Shown here one piece after another: positions 1-11,939 of a DNA stretch of 64,000 nt (the stretch's first letter is position 1; each line of letters opens with the position of its first letter). The notes under the pieces are model-generated. The model was given only the letters and a program-made list of their open reading frames with translations, did not search any database and had not been told where the DNA came from. Source of the DNA: Branchiostoma belcheri (Eukaryota; Chordata; Leptocardii; Amphioxiformes; Branchiostomatidae). The stretch is from positions 1,919,195-1,983,194 of the forward strand of contig NW_017803943.1 of the NCBI RefSeq assembly GCF_001625305.1, given 5' to 3'. The translations under genes and the position numbers were made by a program.

Positions 1-21
1 TTTTATTTTTTACTATTGTAG

Positions 22-198
22 ACAGATCCTGACTGCTCATCGTTGGAAGCAGATAAGCCAAGAAGACGATCGCGACCTTCACCATCCAGTCACTGCATTT
101 ACGTTCTTCCCTATCCTGGAGGAGGTTGGATGTGCAGGGTTGATGGCGTTTCAGCACGAAGCAAGTCTGCTTCGGCGCCAGCTGAGTTAGCGATATAG
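22..198 (+). CDS. Possible terminal coding exon (partial gene)
   Basis: A pyrimidine-rich stretch at 1-21 ends in AG, forming a good splice acceptor. From 22 a phase-0 frame stays open for 58 codons to TAG at 196-198. It reads as a basic, Ser/Pro/Arg-rich segment (ADKPRRRSRPSPSSHCIYV) followed by PYPGGGWMCRVDG. This would be the last exon of a plus-strand gene that begins outside the window. I do not recognise the protein. A second frame is also open almost as far (to TAG near 187), so frame choice is uncertain. A second acceptor-like site (ttttgcacacag, ending near 335) suggests an alternative downstream exon. Existence of an exon is plausible; product unknown. Confidence 0.3.
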   Translation, partial: TDPDCSSLEADKPRRRSRPSPSSHCIYVLPYPGGGWMCRVDGVSARSKSASAPAELAI

Positions 199-639
199 GT
201 AGGTTGGAAGGGAGGCAGCGTAGATAACAAATGTTTTGCAGGTGTATCAATTTTGATATTTTACGTCCTTCTACATTGCTGGATATTTCTCCCACCTCGA
301 ACATCTGTATCTAAGTCTTTCCTTTTGCACACAGGGCGCCCCCTGAAGGCAGAAGATGGCACTGCAGCACTCCACGGGTTCTGGCTGAATCTGAACTGGA
401 AGGATGGTTTGGATTGTGGATTGGATTTTGGGGCTCATTGCTTTCTACCAGATGTCTCCCGAAGGAAGCAAGCTTCACGAAGACGACTAGACCAGATAAG
501 ATTTTGTTTTTTTCCTCGTCAAACGTACATAGTAGGGGGAGGGGGGGGGGGCTATGAAAGATTTTGTCTTCTGGTTTGGAAAGTTTGGTAGTTTATTTTT
601 AGACTGTTTGGACGTTCAATGTACACATGCTTTATCGTC
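199..639 (+). other. Possible 3' UTR or further exon; unassigned
   Basis: This follows the possible terminal exon. It includes a strong acceptor-like pyrimidine tract ending at about 335 (ctttccttttgcacacag), after which one frame stays open to about 591 with no recognisable domain. A G-run lies at about 537-550. It could be 3' UTR or an alternative exon; nothing here can be assigned a function. Confidence 0.25.
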
Positions 640-1090
640 CATTTGCGCATTTTGATCTGCGTCTTCACATTTTGGATTTCCATTTTCGTTTCTGGATTTG
701 CATTTTTGTATTTCTATCTGCGTTTGCGTATTTTGCTCTTCATTTTCCTGGTTTGGATTTCCATTTGCGTATTTGGATTTACGTTTGCGTATTTTTGGTC
801 TTCATTTTCCCGTTTTGGATATCCATTTGCGTATTTGGATTTGCATTTGCGTATTTTCATCTGCGTTTGCGTATTTTGGTCTTCATTTTCCCGTTTTGGA
901 TTTCCATTTGCGTATTTGGACTTGCATTGGCGTATTTTGTCTGCATTGGCGTATTTTGGTGCTCATTTTCCCGTTTTGGATTTACGTGGTTCAAGAATTT
1001 GCATTTGCGTATTTAGATCTAGCTGCATTTGCGCTTTTTGGATCTACATTTTCACATTTTGGATTTGCATTTGCGTATTTTGATCTGCTT
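640..1090. repeat. T-rich minisatellite, about 20-bp subunits
   Basis: A degenerate tandem array of about 20-bp subunits of the form ggatttgcatttgcgtattt. Subunits are grouped into a higher-order period: the marker cattttcc/cattttccc recurs at 741, 803, 884 and 964 (spacings 62, 81, 80). One strand is strongly T-rich and A-poor, so all three plus frames stay open by composition alone and read as low-complexity Phe/Ile/Cys/Tyr strings. These are artefacts, not genes. Confidence 0.85.
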
Positions 1091-2619
1091 TATTTCTTTA
1101 CATCATTTCACTCCAAACGGATGCAAGTCGTGTTGAGATACTCCCGTGCCAGTATTTTGAAACAGCTTTTGCTGGAATCGTCTTATGCATCAGGAAAACG
1201 ACTAGTTTGGTGAGTTTTTTCCTTTACTCATTTTAGACAGACATAGTAACTTGTTTACTTTGTCTTTTCAGCAGAGACCACCTGTTAATATTACCCGGTA
1301 GACCATAGGAAAGTCAGTTGAACTGAAAATAAGACGACAGAAGAAATCGTCTTTAACTGATTATTCACCTGTAGTCCGAAATGTTCCAACCAGGCTTTTT
1401 GAGTGGCCATGGATTAATTCTAATTGGTAATTAGTTTCGGTAACCTTGACGCTCATCCTGACATGCTCGCCAACAGCTTCTGCACTTTACGTTGAAATTA
1501 AAGGTCTTGTGTGCACTTGGTTATCACATGTACAAAAGCAGATGCAACAAGAATCAGAGTTACAAAAAAAATAAGGTGTAAAATTGGCCTTTTCTGGGTC
1601 ATAATCTGAACTGAATCAGATTCAAATTTCTCCATTGTTAGAAACTGCTTGAAAATTGTGACCTTTCGACATAATGGATATAAAATCTAGCCTTAAATGT
1701 TTGCGAGCCAAGTGACACTCTAGACTTGAGGCATTCTTGTTTGGTTGGTTCTATTGTGGAGAAGGTTGATGGTTGTGAGCAGGATGACGTCCCAAATTTC
1801 CTCAGCGATGGAGGTACACCTTGACGTGGTGCTGGGGCTTTTGCTAAGTTACCTCCCCAAAATCAAGAAAAGATAGCGCGGTAAGCTGTGGTCGTCTATA
1901 AAACTGGAGGGGGTGGTCTTGCAAGGATTGGACTGCTGAGATATTCCCTCTTGCGAAGGTTATTTAGATTTTTTATGTGTGGGAATTCGCCATGGAAATG
2001 AGACAAAACGAAACGGAGAGTTTTTAACTATCTAAAAATTCAATATTTTGCCTTTGCAGGTTTATGATATTCTCGAGGAGGCTTTACAAGCCTCTGCAGT
2101 ATGATCTGTCAATGGTAAAGAATTTTATGATAGATAAGATGTAGTGCGAGTCATCAATCCCCCATTCAACATTGAATCTCTCTCCATTTAAATGAATAGA
2201 TATCCAACCATTTAAGAGTTTCAAAATGATGGGTAGCCACATTGACAGTAGTGCAAAAGGTATAGGCTAGGGGAATGTATGGTTTCTAACCCGAAGGACG
2301 ACAAAATTTATGTATGAGCAGCAGATACGATATCTATCCTTTTGATAACTTTTGATATTTCCCAAACAGCAACATCACTCATTTTTCCTCAGAACGCCCA
2401 AATCTGTGACGTATTATGTATCATCAGTAGATATATCACCCGTCTTATGTGTAGGATCATGAATATTACATCCTTTTGATGATTGTGGTTGATATTTTCA
2501 GCGAGGCAACTACCTGTATCGTTTTCTTATAGACTGAATGTACGTGCCGTTTTATACATGGTCAGTAGATATGACATCCTCGATAAAGTTTTTATGTTTT
2601 CTAAACCACAGTATCTGCA
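1091..2619. other. Unassigned AT-rich DNA
   Basis: No convincing exon, RNA gene or long repeat is visible. The stretch 1740-1870 (with aggtacaccttgacgtgg) looks like diverged repeat sequence, but I found no second copy in the window. Confidence 0.4.
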
Positions 2620-2890
2620 ACGTATTTAAGGCACCCAAAGCGATTTTAGGGCTTTCACTAAACTGCGGTGTCGTATCATAGTCTGGTTCTAGCTACTAGT
2701 ATTTTGTGTGGTATCAAGACGAATCACTCCTTGCGCAGCTTGTTTGAGCTATTTCAAACGCTTCATGTACGAAATAATGAACAAAATGTGAAAAGAAATG
2801 GCAGTAAATACTAACATCAGACGGATTTCGTCACCCAGCACATTTCAGGTTTTGCCGCCTTTAAATTGTACTGCTATTGATTATAAGGAC
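2620..2890. mobile_element. MITE-like element, family B (diverged copy)
   Basis: It begins with a family B terminus (aaggcacccaaagcgatttt at about 2619) and contains the family's internal words: cagcttgtttgagctatttc, a cttcatgtacg block and aatggcagtaaat. It ends near a terminal-type ttttgccgcctttaaattg block at about 2850-2870. Non-coding; comparable copies lie at 14500, 17427, 19950, 27846, 49920 and 50770. Confidence 0.6.
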
Positions 2891-3134
2891 ATGGGCACCA
2901 TCTCGCTTTGTCACAAGTAGCTACTGAATACCTTTAACAAGGCCAGGCGCCCGTACATCGATCCACACTCGACTTAAAAGACCCTTTTGGAAAAGGGGCA
3001 ACGTTCTAGTTATATGGTCGTTTCTTCTACTGGCCGCAGGGCAATGCTCTTAATGGTCCAAACGTGACGTCTTACTGACGAAAGCCGGTGCCTGTTATAG
3101 AGAGCTGGCGAGAAAATGCGGTCTTTAAGAGGTG
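2891..3134. other. Unassigned
   Basis: A short spacer between a family B element and the 55-bp repeat cluster. No gene or repeat identified. Confidence 0.35.
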
Positions 3135-3993
3135 TCATTATGGAGGATAAAATCTCGACATGTTTACGACAACTCGCGACGGAGAAACGACATCAAACCG
3201 GCAGTACGAATCTGTCATGCTATAAGAGTCCGTCAGTAAGGCCAAGGGCAAAATGATGTCTACGATTTCATCATTGAAAATAAATAGGGTCGGTATGTAA
3301 GGATTCTGTTTTTAATTATTTGTTCATTTTTTGTTTTGCGTTGCTGAGTATCACATACTTTAGCTCCATTGTTAGATGCTGTGTGTCGGATATACTTGCT
3401 ACTATTGGCATATAAATACATTTCTGACCAATAGATACCAAAAGAGCAGATATATTCTTGACATATTTACGATGACGACGTACGACGGAGAAACGACATT
3501 TCACAAACATTGTTAGTCTTTCAATGACTGCATGAAATCCTACCTTTAGATGATGCGTAAATATGCGTGTAAAGCAAGCAACGCAATATTTACCTAGCAA
3601 GGTGTACATAAATGATGGCTTTTGTATGGCCAAGTTATGGGAGAATTCCTTACTCAGAAAGAAAGTGCAATAATATATATATGGCTGCACTAACAGAACC
3701 TCCGCACAACCAATATGAAAATACCATTAGAGCGGATAGAATCTCGACATGTTTACAACCATCCACGACGAAGAAACGACATCTTATGATAGTACCATAT
3801 GAATCCCTCAAGCTACATAGGATTCCTTAATATACTAGGGTTTAGAAACATCCTAGCCAAGGGTTATTTCTGAATGTATTCTAGCAATGAAATATAACCA
3901 CAGTATCAGAACTTCAGCGAAGCCTATATCAGATACCATTAGAGAAGATGGAATCTCGACATGTTTACGACAACTCACGATGACTCACCGACA
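3135..3993. repeat. Four interspersed copies of a 48-60-bp repeat
   Basis: A core of the form gaatctcgacatgtttacga followed by a gacggagaaacgacatc block occurs four times in the same orientation: about 3135-3193, 3440-3500 (more diverged), 3719-3782 and 3932-3993. Copies 3 and 4 also share the preceding word taccattagag. The spacers between copies do not match each other obviously. Intervening open frames are not recognisable proteins. Confidence 0.8.
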
Positions 3994-4582
3994 TCGCAGT
4001 AATACCTGGAACTAAAGGGCGTCCCTTAGTCGGAAGGGCCCAGAGGCTATACTTTGTAATGGTATGAAAGGCATTGCTTTTGGGGTTTATAGAAATGAGA
4101 ATATCACATGGAAAAAGTTGGCACGCAAAGAAATGTAATACTGCACTCGTATATTAAAAGAAGGCTCTAAAAAATAAATTGGTTTTGTGATACCATATCC
4201 AGATATTAAAATAAGTAAATATAAGACAGTCATATTTTACTATAAACCTACAAAACGAATTAGCTCGAAAACGGTTCGATTTTATCTACATGTAGGTAAT
4301 GTACTGTTTATTTTATCACATGTTGCAGCTCACAAAGAAACCGCTACGAGGCCCAAGTGTGTTTGTCGCTTCTAATTATACATACGTGTAACACAATACC
4401 ATATTATGTGTTGTCAGTCATGTTCGTTAACATCCTGATATTCTGTGGTGGCACCACAAACTGAGTGTGTCACATGTGGGCTGATTTAGCGCCAACCATA
4501 AATGTCAGAAATGTGAAATAATTGCACACATATGCTTAAAAGTGACAATTAATTAGTTTTTCGATTTAAAATATTTCATGTC
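3994..4582. other. Unassigned; possible 3' flank of the 4583-5612 candidate
   Basis: AT-rich. On the minus strand an AATAAA-like hexamer (plus-strand tttatt near 4310) could serve as a polyadenylation signal for the candidate at 4583-5612. Nothing else recognised. Confidence 0.3.
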
Positions 4583-5612
4583 TTACTGAAAAAATGTTAA
4601 CTGATGAAGCTTTAATTTGTATTTAATTGGTCCACTAAATATGTGGTATAACGAACCGTCCCCTTGCCCGTTATGATTGAGTAGTAAAATTTCCACTCGG
4701 TACGAAAAGCGTCCAGTTTTCCGGTTTGTCCCGCAGACTAGCCGACGACGGAAGGGCAGGACGTTTTGTTGACAGTTACAAATCTCACAGGACACGCCCG
4801 TCTGTCTAGAAAGGCTATGTTGATTTGATTATTTGGATGGCATCCTCGCGCCAATGGATTTTCGTCCGTTTCGAAAAAAGCAAAGTTTTAGACAATACCG
4901 TAAACCATACAAAGTAGCTACAACATGAGCAAATAACGACTAAACATACATTGGAGAAAAAATACTAACGTCGTAGAATCCCAAAATCAATGGCAAAGAA
5001 AAGAAGAAAATCGAGTAATCGTAACTTGACTGTGCAGTGTTAATAGGTGAATTAAATTCGTTGGCTTCATTTTTTACGTATTCTATAATCATCTGTAACT
5101 AGTCAACCGTAGGTACATTATTACGTCTTTATCAAGAAACTTTATACCATTTAAAGATAATATAAGCAAAGTCATTAATATGTTGGTTATACGTGAACGA
5201 AACAATGTCACTAATCGAGTCTTTTGCACTTCTTTGTGAATGTAACCGTATGAATTACACGACGAAATCTGTTCGACCTTGTTTTTTTTACAACGTTAGC
5301 GTCATTTGTTAACTTGTCAACAAGCCTCTCTACAAGGTTATGGTTAATGGCATAATAATGCATTTTAGAGTGGTGCTGAACGTAAAGGTCGGACTTAAAA
5401 GCAGACAGCACGACGTCTGAATCCTTTGGGATTGGAGTTTCGGACGGCAGGAGGTAAAACATTGACGTAGACGTGGCTTTACGTGTGACCCAAAAAGTGC
5501 CGAAGGTGTATTCGTTACACGTGGGACATTCTGGGTCTAAAGAGTCATCTGAAACGTAAAAAATTGATCTATGGTGGATTAGACAACGTTTAGTAACAAC
5601 ACGCGTTTTCAT
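4583..5612 (-). CDS. Candidate two-exon gene, 190 aa, function unknown
   Basis: Exon 1 (5612-5259) starts at an ATG with A at -3 and would end CGT-CGT|GTAATT (phase 0). Exon 2 (4801-4583) follows an acceptor ctttctagacag and continues in phase 0 to a stop. Cysteine pairs DPECPTC near residue 30 and SCEICNC in exon 2 suggest a metal-binding ribbon. The end of exon 2 contains FSYRVEILLLNHNGQ and then SLYHIF, reminiscent of an RPA-type OB-fold zinc domain; that is a resemblance from memory, not an assignment. The intron carries a family A MITE fragment beginning next to the acceptor. Open frames of this length can arise by chance in AT-rich DNA, and exon 1 alone is also open to 5211, so the model is weak. 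Confidence 0.3.
4810..5015. mobile_element. MITE-like element, family A (partial)
   Basis: It starts with the family A terminus ggctatgttgatttgattat (one mismatch). It runs through the internal words cgtcgtagaatcccaaaatc and aaagaagaaaat, which are shared with the full copy at 18684-19085. The right terminus is missing. It lies in the proposed intron of the 4583-5612 candidate. Confidence 0.65.
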
Positions 5613-7380
5613 GTTTTTGATTAAATATTCTTGTTAGACATATCATATAAAATCCAGTGTCCTTAACGGACTTTATGTAACATTTTAATTGATTAAAATA
5701 ATAAGTTAATATTTAAAACGGACCCATTTAAAAAAATACAAAATTGTACATGGCACATACACATCTAGGCGAAGAAAGTATGTACAAAGAGGAATTAAAT
5801 TATTTCCGAAGCAAAAGCAGCCGTTGAATATGTTGACTCCATCCAGAGAACATCACATCAGCAATAAAAGCTTCCAGACTTTAATCAACGTTTTCCCGAG
5901 GATTAGGGGCTGGTGAGATTAAGATTAACGACGTGATTATCATCTGTTAAATCGATGAAAGCGCATCTTGAGTTAAGCCCTCAAAATGTGATTACTACCA
6001 CGTAAACCCCCTACCCGAAATTACATGCTCGAACCTCAAGATTTAAATCTAATCATCTCAAGTCACTTATTTTTTTACGGCGACGTTTTTATGTCAATAT
6101 CACGCTGATATAAGGAACTTAATGGACTTTTCAAGAACCCTACGTCAGCTGGATACCTATACCTAGCACGTCAGCATATTACCCATTATCTTTATGACTA
6201 TTATGAGACTCATCTGACTAAAACGATCCTTTGGAGAACATAATTAGATATTCTGCTGCAAGAGCTGTAGTGTTGAAACGAACTATATTTCAAAACATTA
6301 GACGTAGATACTAATGTGTTATGAATCATTCTATATTTGTTATTAGAAAATAACACATTTCCTTATTAGTCACTGTTGCAACAACATATACCAAAAATGT
6401 ATGTTAGCCCTTGTTGTTTTAGTAATAAGGATTAAGTTATATCATATACATTTTTCTGTACTGTGTTAATAAGTTTTTTGTCAGACATTATACTATGTTC
6501 AATTGTCGTGCAGTAAAGTTCTCTCTGTATTTTTGAGAACTTTCGTTGGATTAATGTGAATATGAAATGTGAACTCTGTATGATATGAATAATGGCTTTA
6601 CTCAGAAAGATAATGATGGTATGAGGATAGCATTCGGTCGCGGAAATTGGCGAGCCCCGCAAATGAACTATCATTACCGATGACTCAATTTCAATTACGT
6701 GTAACTGTCTAAAGCTCAAGGCCAAATAATTTGTGAAATGGGCCTGCGATACTCAGATCAGAGCAATTGTTGGTCTTAAATTGTCTAAAGAGCTTCCCTA
6801 AAATCTCAAAATGCCTCATTCACTGGGAATTATGTTACATTTTGGACAAATTGAAACATTTCAGTTGAGGGACTTATTCCATTTCCCAACAGTATTTTGT
6901 CATAAAGTTGCATAATGCAGCGTTAAATCTAGTTTTAGTTTTAGCAAACTATAAGTTCAAAGGTAATGATTAATATTTTAGGGAAAAGGGAAAATCGTTA
7001 CTGTCTCTTTTGCACAGAAAATGGTACATAGAAACGGATGCAAATATTTTTGGAGACATATGATTGAGTTGACATCGCGATTGGTACAATTTATGCTTTC
7101 TGTCCCCTTTAAAAAGGATCTTCAAAGTTTTTTTTTTCGTTCGTTGTTCTAATGAGATTAAAGGTCAAGTGAAGATGGACGTCTGCAGGCTGAATATCAG
7201 ACAAAGGAATCCCTCATGATAGTTGATGTGGGGACATTTTACAACTACAGAGTCGTCACAAAAGGCCATAAACACGCTGAAACTGATTACGCCGTTGTTG
7301 GGAGATGGAGAATGCAATGGATCAAGGTCTCAAGGCGCCGGTAGCCTGGTTTGTTTAATCTAGCCCTGCCCCCTCCCCCA
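5613..7380. other. Unassigned AT-rich DNA
   Basis: No convincing gene. Open frames around 6432-6725 show no domain or splice context. No repeat family recognised. Confidence 0.35.
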
Positions 7381-7389
7381 TTGTTAAAA

Positions 7390-7462
7390 CTGATTGGATG
7401 CCTCTAATACGGCGGCAGATCCAATCAACAACCTTCATTCGTCCTCTCATTCCGATTGGTTG
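7390..7462. promoter_or_regulatory. Cluster of three CCAAT/NF-Y-type boxes
   Basis: Consensus-like sites occur at 7393-7397 (tgattggatg), 7421-7425 (ccaatca) and 7455-7459 (cgattggttg). Spacings of 28 and 34 bp are typical of paired NF-Y sites. The segment is locally GC-richer than its surroundings. It could be a promoter, but no first exon could be linked to it. Confidence 0.3.
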
Positions 7463-7535
7463 CCGCGTTTTTTTTAAATGATGGAATAGAAGACATCGCG
7501 AAATTCGTTACATAGCAAATGTGATCAAAATCAGT

Positions 7536-7948
7536 AAGGCTATGTTGATTTGATTATATGGATGACATCTTCTGGGAACCCCAAAACTGAAAATGAAAGA
7601 AATTTTGGGCAAACAAAAATACTTAGTAGTTGCTTTTATTATATGAAATCTACGTGCACACGAAGATTAAATAAATGACTTAGCACACATATTATGATCT
7701 AGCGAATAATAGACTCGTTTTTTTCATGTCTCCACATTTCCTTCTTTTACTTTGGAATGGATATTGGCATTCCTCGACATTAATATCGTTTGTCAGTATT
7801 TTTTTTGCATTTCATGGTACATATTGCTTATTTTGCAGCTGTTTCGTACGATTTACAGTATGGTCGAAAGTATTTTTTCAAAACTTTTTCAACAAAAACG
7901 CATGCACACGTGGATTCCATCCATGCAATCAAATCACCATGGCCTAAG
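7536..7948. mobile_element. MITE-like element, family A, second subtype, complete
   Basis: Left end ggctatgttgatttgattat, right end aatcaaatcaccatggccta; these are inverted repeats. The interior differs from the 18684 copy but matches the 37945-38310 copy (shared words gaataatagactc, caaatgacttagcac-like and tttggaat). Length about 410 bp. Open frames inside belong to the element and are not genes. Confidence 0.75.
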
Positions 7949-9880
7949 AAAATCCTCAAGGGGGTAACCACTAGCATTATAATGATTATATATGGTGCCG
8001 GCCTTTAATGCGTTTTACGTTTAATAGCAGTTATATGACCAGCGAAGTACGGAAGCCATTCCTGATGTAACCGTTGTCATTATCTAGGCCATAAGCACTG
8101 TTATGATGAGGCATCATCTTGATGATCATCATCATCGACCGCACCAGACGCAACGATAATGACATATCATGATCATGATCATTTATCCCCATTTCCTAAA
8201 AGTTGATCATCGCAGGCTGCGAAGTCTATCAAAACTGTATCAACTGTTTTTAGCATCTAGAACATGATCTTGTGTGTGATCTTGAGACTAGGGACTGTTT
8301 ATACTACACGTTTAATGTGATACACCGAATGCATATCTATGAATAAACGTTAACACAGATCCAATGGTATACTGTTGGACTATGGCAGACAGAGATGTTT
8401 TTAGTATTCTGGATGCACTGCAACGTATGATCAACGTTTTATGTATTTATCCCATATGGTTATCATGAAATTCTCCCTATTCCGTTGCTTAGTCATCCTT
8501 CGATTGTTGCCCAACTACATCTTGAATAAGTCATTCCCCAAAACCTGACCTTGAGAAACCACCAGGTCACCACAATCAATATATCATTGAGTATACTCGA
8601 TAAGCCCTCTTCTTTGACTGGTAAACCCCTTATGGAACGATCTGCAACGCATTATCCGTCTATGATGGAATGCCTTCCGCTGCGTGGGCTGGATGGCAAT
8701 GGCAAAGTGCTCGGGCCCGGACGTAATTTTTCACCAAATTTGGCACAGATACTCTACTCACAATCGCATCAATCATACACAAAATTCAGTTTCCACAGAC
8801 CACAGGGAAATCCAAGATTGCTCGCTGAAGATCTTTTTTTTTCTACTGTAATCACTTTTTGATGTATGTGGTTGATTTGATTTGATTTGGAATCTGATGA
8901 CCATTCAGGCATTGCCAGTCGGAATCTGGTTGTGAAAGGCTCTTGGTTTTGGGCTTTTTTATTTTCCGTTTTTCTCTTTCTGTCTGGCGACACTCAAGTT
9001 ATTTTCCACCAACGTAGCACCACCAAGGTCGGTCCTCTAGGGAGAATAATAAATAAAGTCAGCATCCGTGCAAAAAAGAGATCTTATCTCTCTAAATGTG
9101 TGCATTTATGTGTTCTGGGGTCTCCTTCCGTGATATTCTCATAAATAAAGCCTTGTACACGGCTGTGCTGTAAATGGGTGCTTGCAACACGAAGAAAGGG
9201 AACTTGTAAGGGAAGAGTCTAAAATGCCAACAGTTCAATGTAGTAGATTTAATGCTTGCAAACTACTTTTAAAGTAGAATATTTGCATCTTTCTGAAAGA
9301 CGACAGCTTTCAAAATGGCTTTGCGTGTTCGAAAGCGTTATCCTGTCTCACGTAGCCAAATATGGTAGCCCAACAAAGCAAGTTTTAAAGGACATAGACA
9401 ATAAAATGTTAAGAGGTTGTGTCCTTTTATCTTTTTGTGTCTAAAGACCTTTACGTATACTTCGGGTAAACCCAGCAATTCGTGCCACAGCGCTGAGAGA
9501 CATAACATTCGATTTCTAAACTGACACATTAACCTTATCCATTAACATTGCTTTGGACATCAGGGTAAACGTGTTAGGTTTTTACATTGTGCTCAACGGG
9601 AATGCCAGCAGCTGATTTGGTTCACCATCTGGTACGTGCGAAAAGGAGGGATTTGAAATACATTAACATCAATCAACTTAACTGTTGGGAACGGTAACCT
9701 TTGAGATATAGAATTATCGCTAAAAAATGAAGCCTGACACTAACACTTATATTTCAAACCCCCCATTATGTAATAACCTTGTCCATTATGTCGTGCTCTC
9801 TCCGCTGGATGACGGGCAAACTTAAAATGTTGTTAGACTGAGTCTGTTCTGTAACCTGGATCATGTTCCACCATATGCGT
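7949..9880. other. Unassigned; diverged repeat fragments
   Basis: Around 8690-8830 there is sequence (including tttttcaccaaatttggcac) of the kind found in old interspersed repeats. Simple gatttgattt repetition lies at 8874-8887. No gene supported; an open frame at 8551-8862 overlaps the repeat-like sequence. Confidence 0.35.
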
Positions 9881-9887
9881 GGCCTAA

Positions 9888-9962
9888 ATCTGGTCAGACT
9901 GCTCCCGAGCCTCAGCCGAACTTAGTCGGTTGGTGTTCTGGGGACGGTTCTGAATGCGTGAC
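9888..9962. repeat. Short dispersed repeat, partner at about 11360-11430
   Basis: The word ggttctgaatgcgtgac, preceded by a gtcgg block, occurs here and again at about 11405-11425. The overlapping open frames at 9884-10329 have no recognisable domain and are probably repeat-derived. Confidence 0.45.
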
Positions 9963-11019
9963 AATAGACTGTACTGTAGTTGCGCAGTACTTCGTGCAAA
10001 TGCCAGCGAATGAGGTGATCCATGAAGTACGCAGAGTTTACTAATCCTAAATCTTGCCTGCCGCGTGGCGTCTGGAGATAACCACGACGCACAGGCCATA
10101 AATCCAACAAGACAAATTCCCGATTTCCTTGGATCAATGCACACCGGCAATTAACTAGATAAGGAACAAAGTACTGCTCCGACTCATAAGCCCCAAAATG
10201 CTCTACCCTCACGTGATTTTTCAGATTCATGCCTTTGTGATGGGAATATCTTGGCACTTTTATGACTTGGATATGTCGAGATATTCGAAATTGTCGGTCC
10301 GTAGGTAAGTGAATCAGTGCGACGTACATCGTAAACGTCCATCACATAGCTGGATATAACCAAGGGAGGCACGTGTAAGTGAATGTAGAATGTTTGTCAC
10401 TATGCCCATTTTTCTGATCTGAGCCACATTTTGACGTACCTTGCATTCAAACCGTGTTCCATCGTAAACCGACAAAAACTCCGGGATCTCTGGGAGTTTT
10501 TGACATATTTCTGTTCTTTTGACCGGACAGAAACTATGCATCAAGTCATGTTACGCTCTATGTGCGTTTTCGCAATGGTCACCGGAGGACCTTTTCTACG
10601 GAAAATCTTATCTAAACGCCGTGAAGTTGGCTTTGGTCTCCAAAACATAAAAAGGTTCAACCGCTAAGGTGCCCACGCTTTGGCTACGTCAGAACCTAAG
10701 CCTCAAGCAGGCAATCTATGATAGTGCATTATCCGTCGATAGAGCTGAAATTCTATCCTTTGACATCCAGACTGTAACAGGTTTTGTTTGGCGTACTTTT
10801 TACCTTGCATCTTTCCCAGGTAGACCCAGCGGCCTATCGATCAGATAAGAACATCCCCAGTGTTGCCGTCTTCTTGGCATTGCCCCGTCTCCTTCTCAAG
10901 TAGTCTGTCTAGCAATGTCCATGTTAGAATTCTTTTGTATAGTTCACCTTGTAAAGTGTCAGTTGCGTAGATTGTAGTCTAACCTTTGGTTTGCAGTTTT
11001 GAGGTAAGCACCCTGTTCT
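9963..11019. other. Unassigned
   Basis: Several overlapping open frames (9922-10329 minus, 10431-10667 plus) were inspected. None shows a domain, signal peptide or convincing splice context. Confidence 0.3.
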
Positions 11020-11280
11020 TAAGCCCCTGTCACACTTAGCTAGCTGAATATGGCCTCCAGTACACTGCTGAACTCCCCTATACCATGGTTAGGAGTAGGT
11101 CTGGAGCAATGCCTGGATATCAACTGCAAGTATCAATCTGCTGCGCCAGCCGACTGTTTAAAAATGCTCAAAGCACCCGGATGTGGAAGGGAGTTTTGGC
11201 CATGGTTTGGCTTGTATTCGGTTAGCAGCGTTCGGTTCGCGTTAAGGGACAGATTTGAATCAAATTTAACACAGATTTAG
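11020..11280. repeat. Repeat family C copy
   Basis: Starts aagcccctgtcacacttagc and contains catggttaggagtaggtc, a gcgccagccga block and ggccatggtttggc. The same order of words occurs at 15160-15430 and 54850-55145 and, inverted, at 11940-12190, 26860-27015 and 59905-60150. Non-coding interspersed element, probably non-autonomous. Confidence 0.65.
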
Positions 11281-11939
11281 TTTGATTTGTATACAAATGT
11301 CATTTGACTCAAATTTAGCATCTTTTTTATTTGTATATGTAGGCGTGACTTCAATCTATTTAGACTGTTCAGCCAACCTTGGTTCAGATTAGTGGTCGGC
11401 GGAGGTTCTGAATGCGTGACCGAAGCTTGAGGGACGTGATGTTTTGGAATCTGTTGTTGCTTGTCTGTTTTTTGGCGAGATTTTACAACGTAGAAATGCT
11501 AATTATAATCTTCGGATAGTCACTCCTCACCTGGGTTTCCAATAATTCCGAATTGCAGATTCCTAAGCAAATTGAATTGGACAGATGTCCAAGACCTACT
11601 TGACACCCGGGTCAATCAGAGTCATTAATTGCCTAACCTCGCCGGCCTCAAGGCATCGTGAGTAGAACTGACGTAATTTGCGAGGGAGACTTCCGGGCTG
11701 TTCCAAGTCTAAATTGTTATCTCCTTGTACAGGGGTTTCATTTTCGGGGTTTCTGCCTATGTGTTTATTTGCAAATACTGGGCAAGTCGGGCACACCGCT
11801 ATATAGAAAGTTATGTGAAAGGTTGTAGCAAAGTTTATCTCTTTTCCTTTCTGCAATTCTCTGCTATCCACACGTCTGGGAGTCATGACCAATTGGAAAG
11901 GTGGAGGATCCCAATTATCAATTAGACTTGTTTTAGAAT
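11281..11939. other. Unassigned; contains a short repeat partner
   Basis: Contains the partner (about 11360-11430) of the 9888 repeat. An open frame at 11596-11892 (minus) lacks a recognisable domain. Confidence 0.3.

Noticed and set aside
619..1213. Long plus-strand open frames encoding Phe/Ile/Cys-rich proteins
   Set aside because: They are translations of a T-rich minisatellite; all three frames are open at once and read as low-complexity repeats.
9884..10329. Two overlapping minus-strand open frames of 88 and 135 codons
   Set aside because: They overlap in different frames, include a dispersed repeat word and show no domain or splice support.
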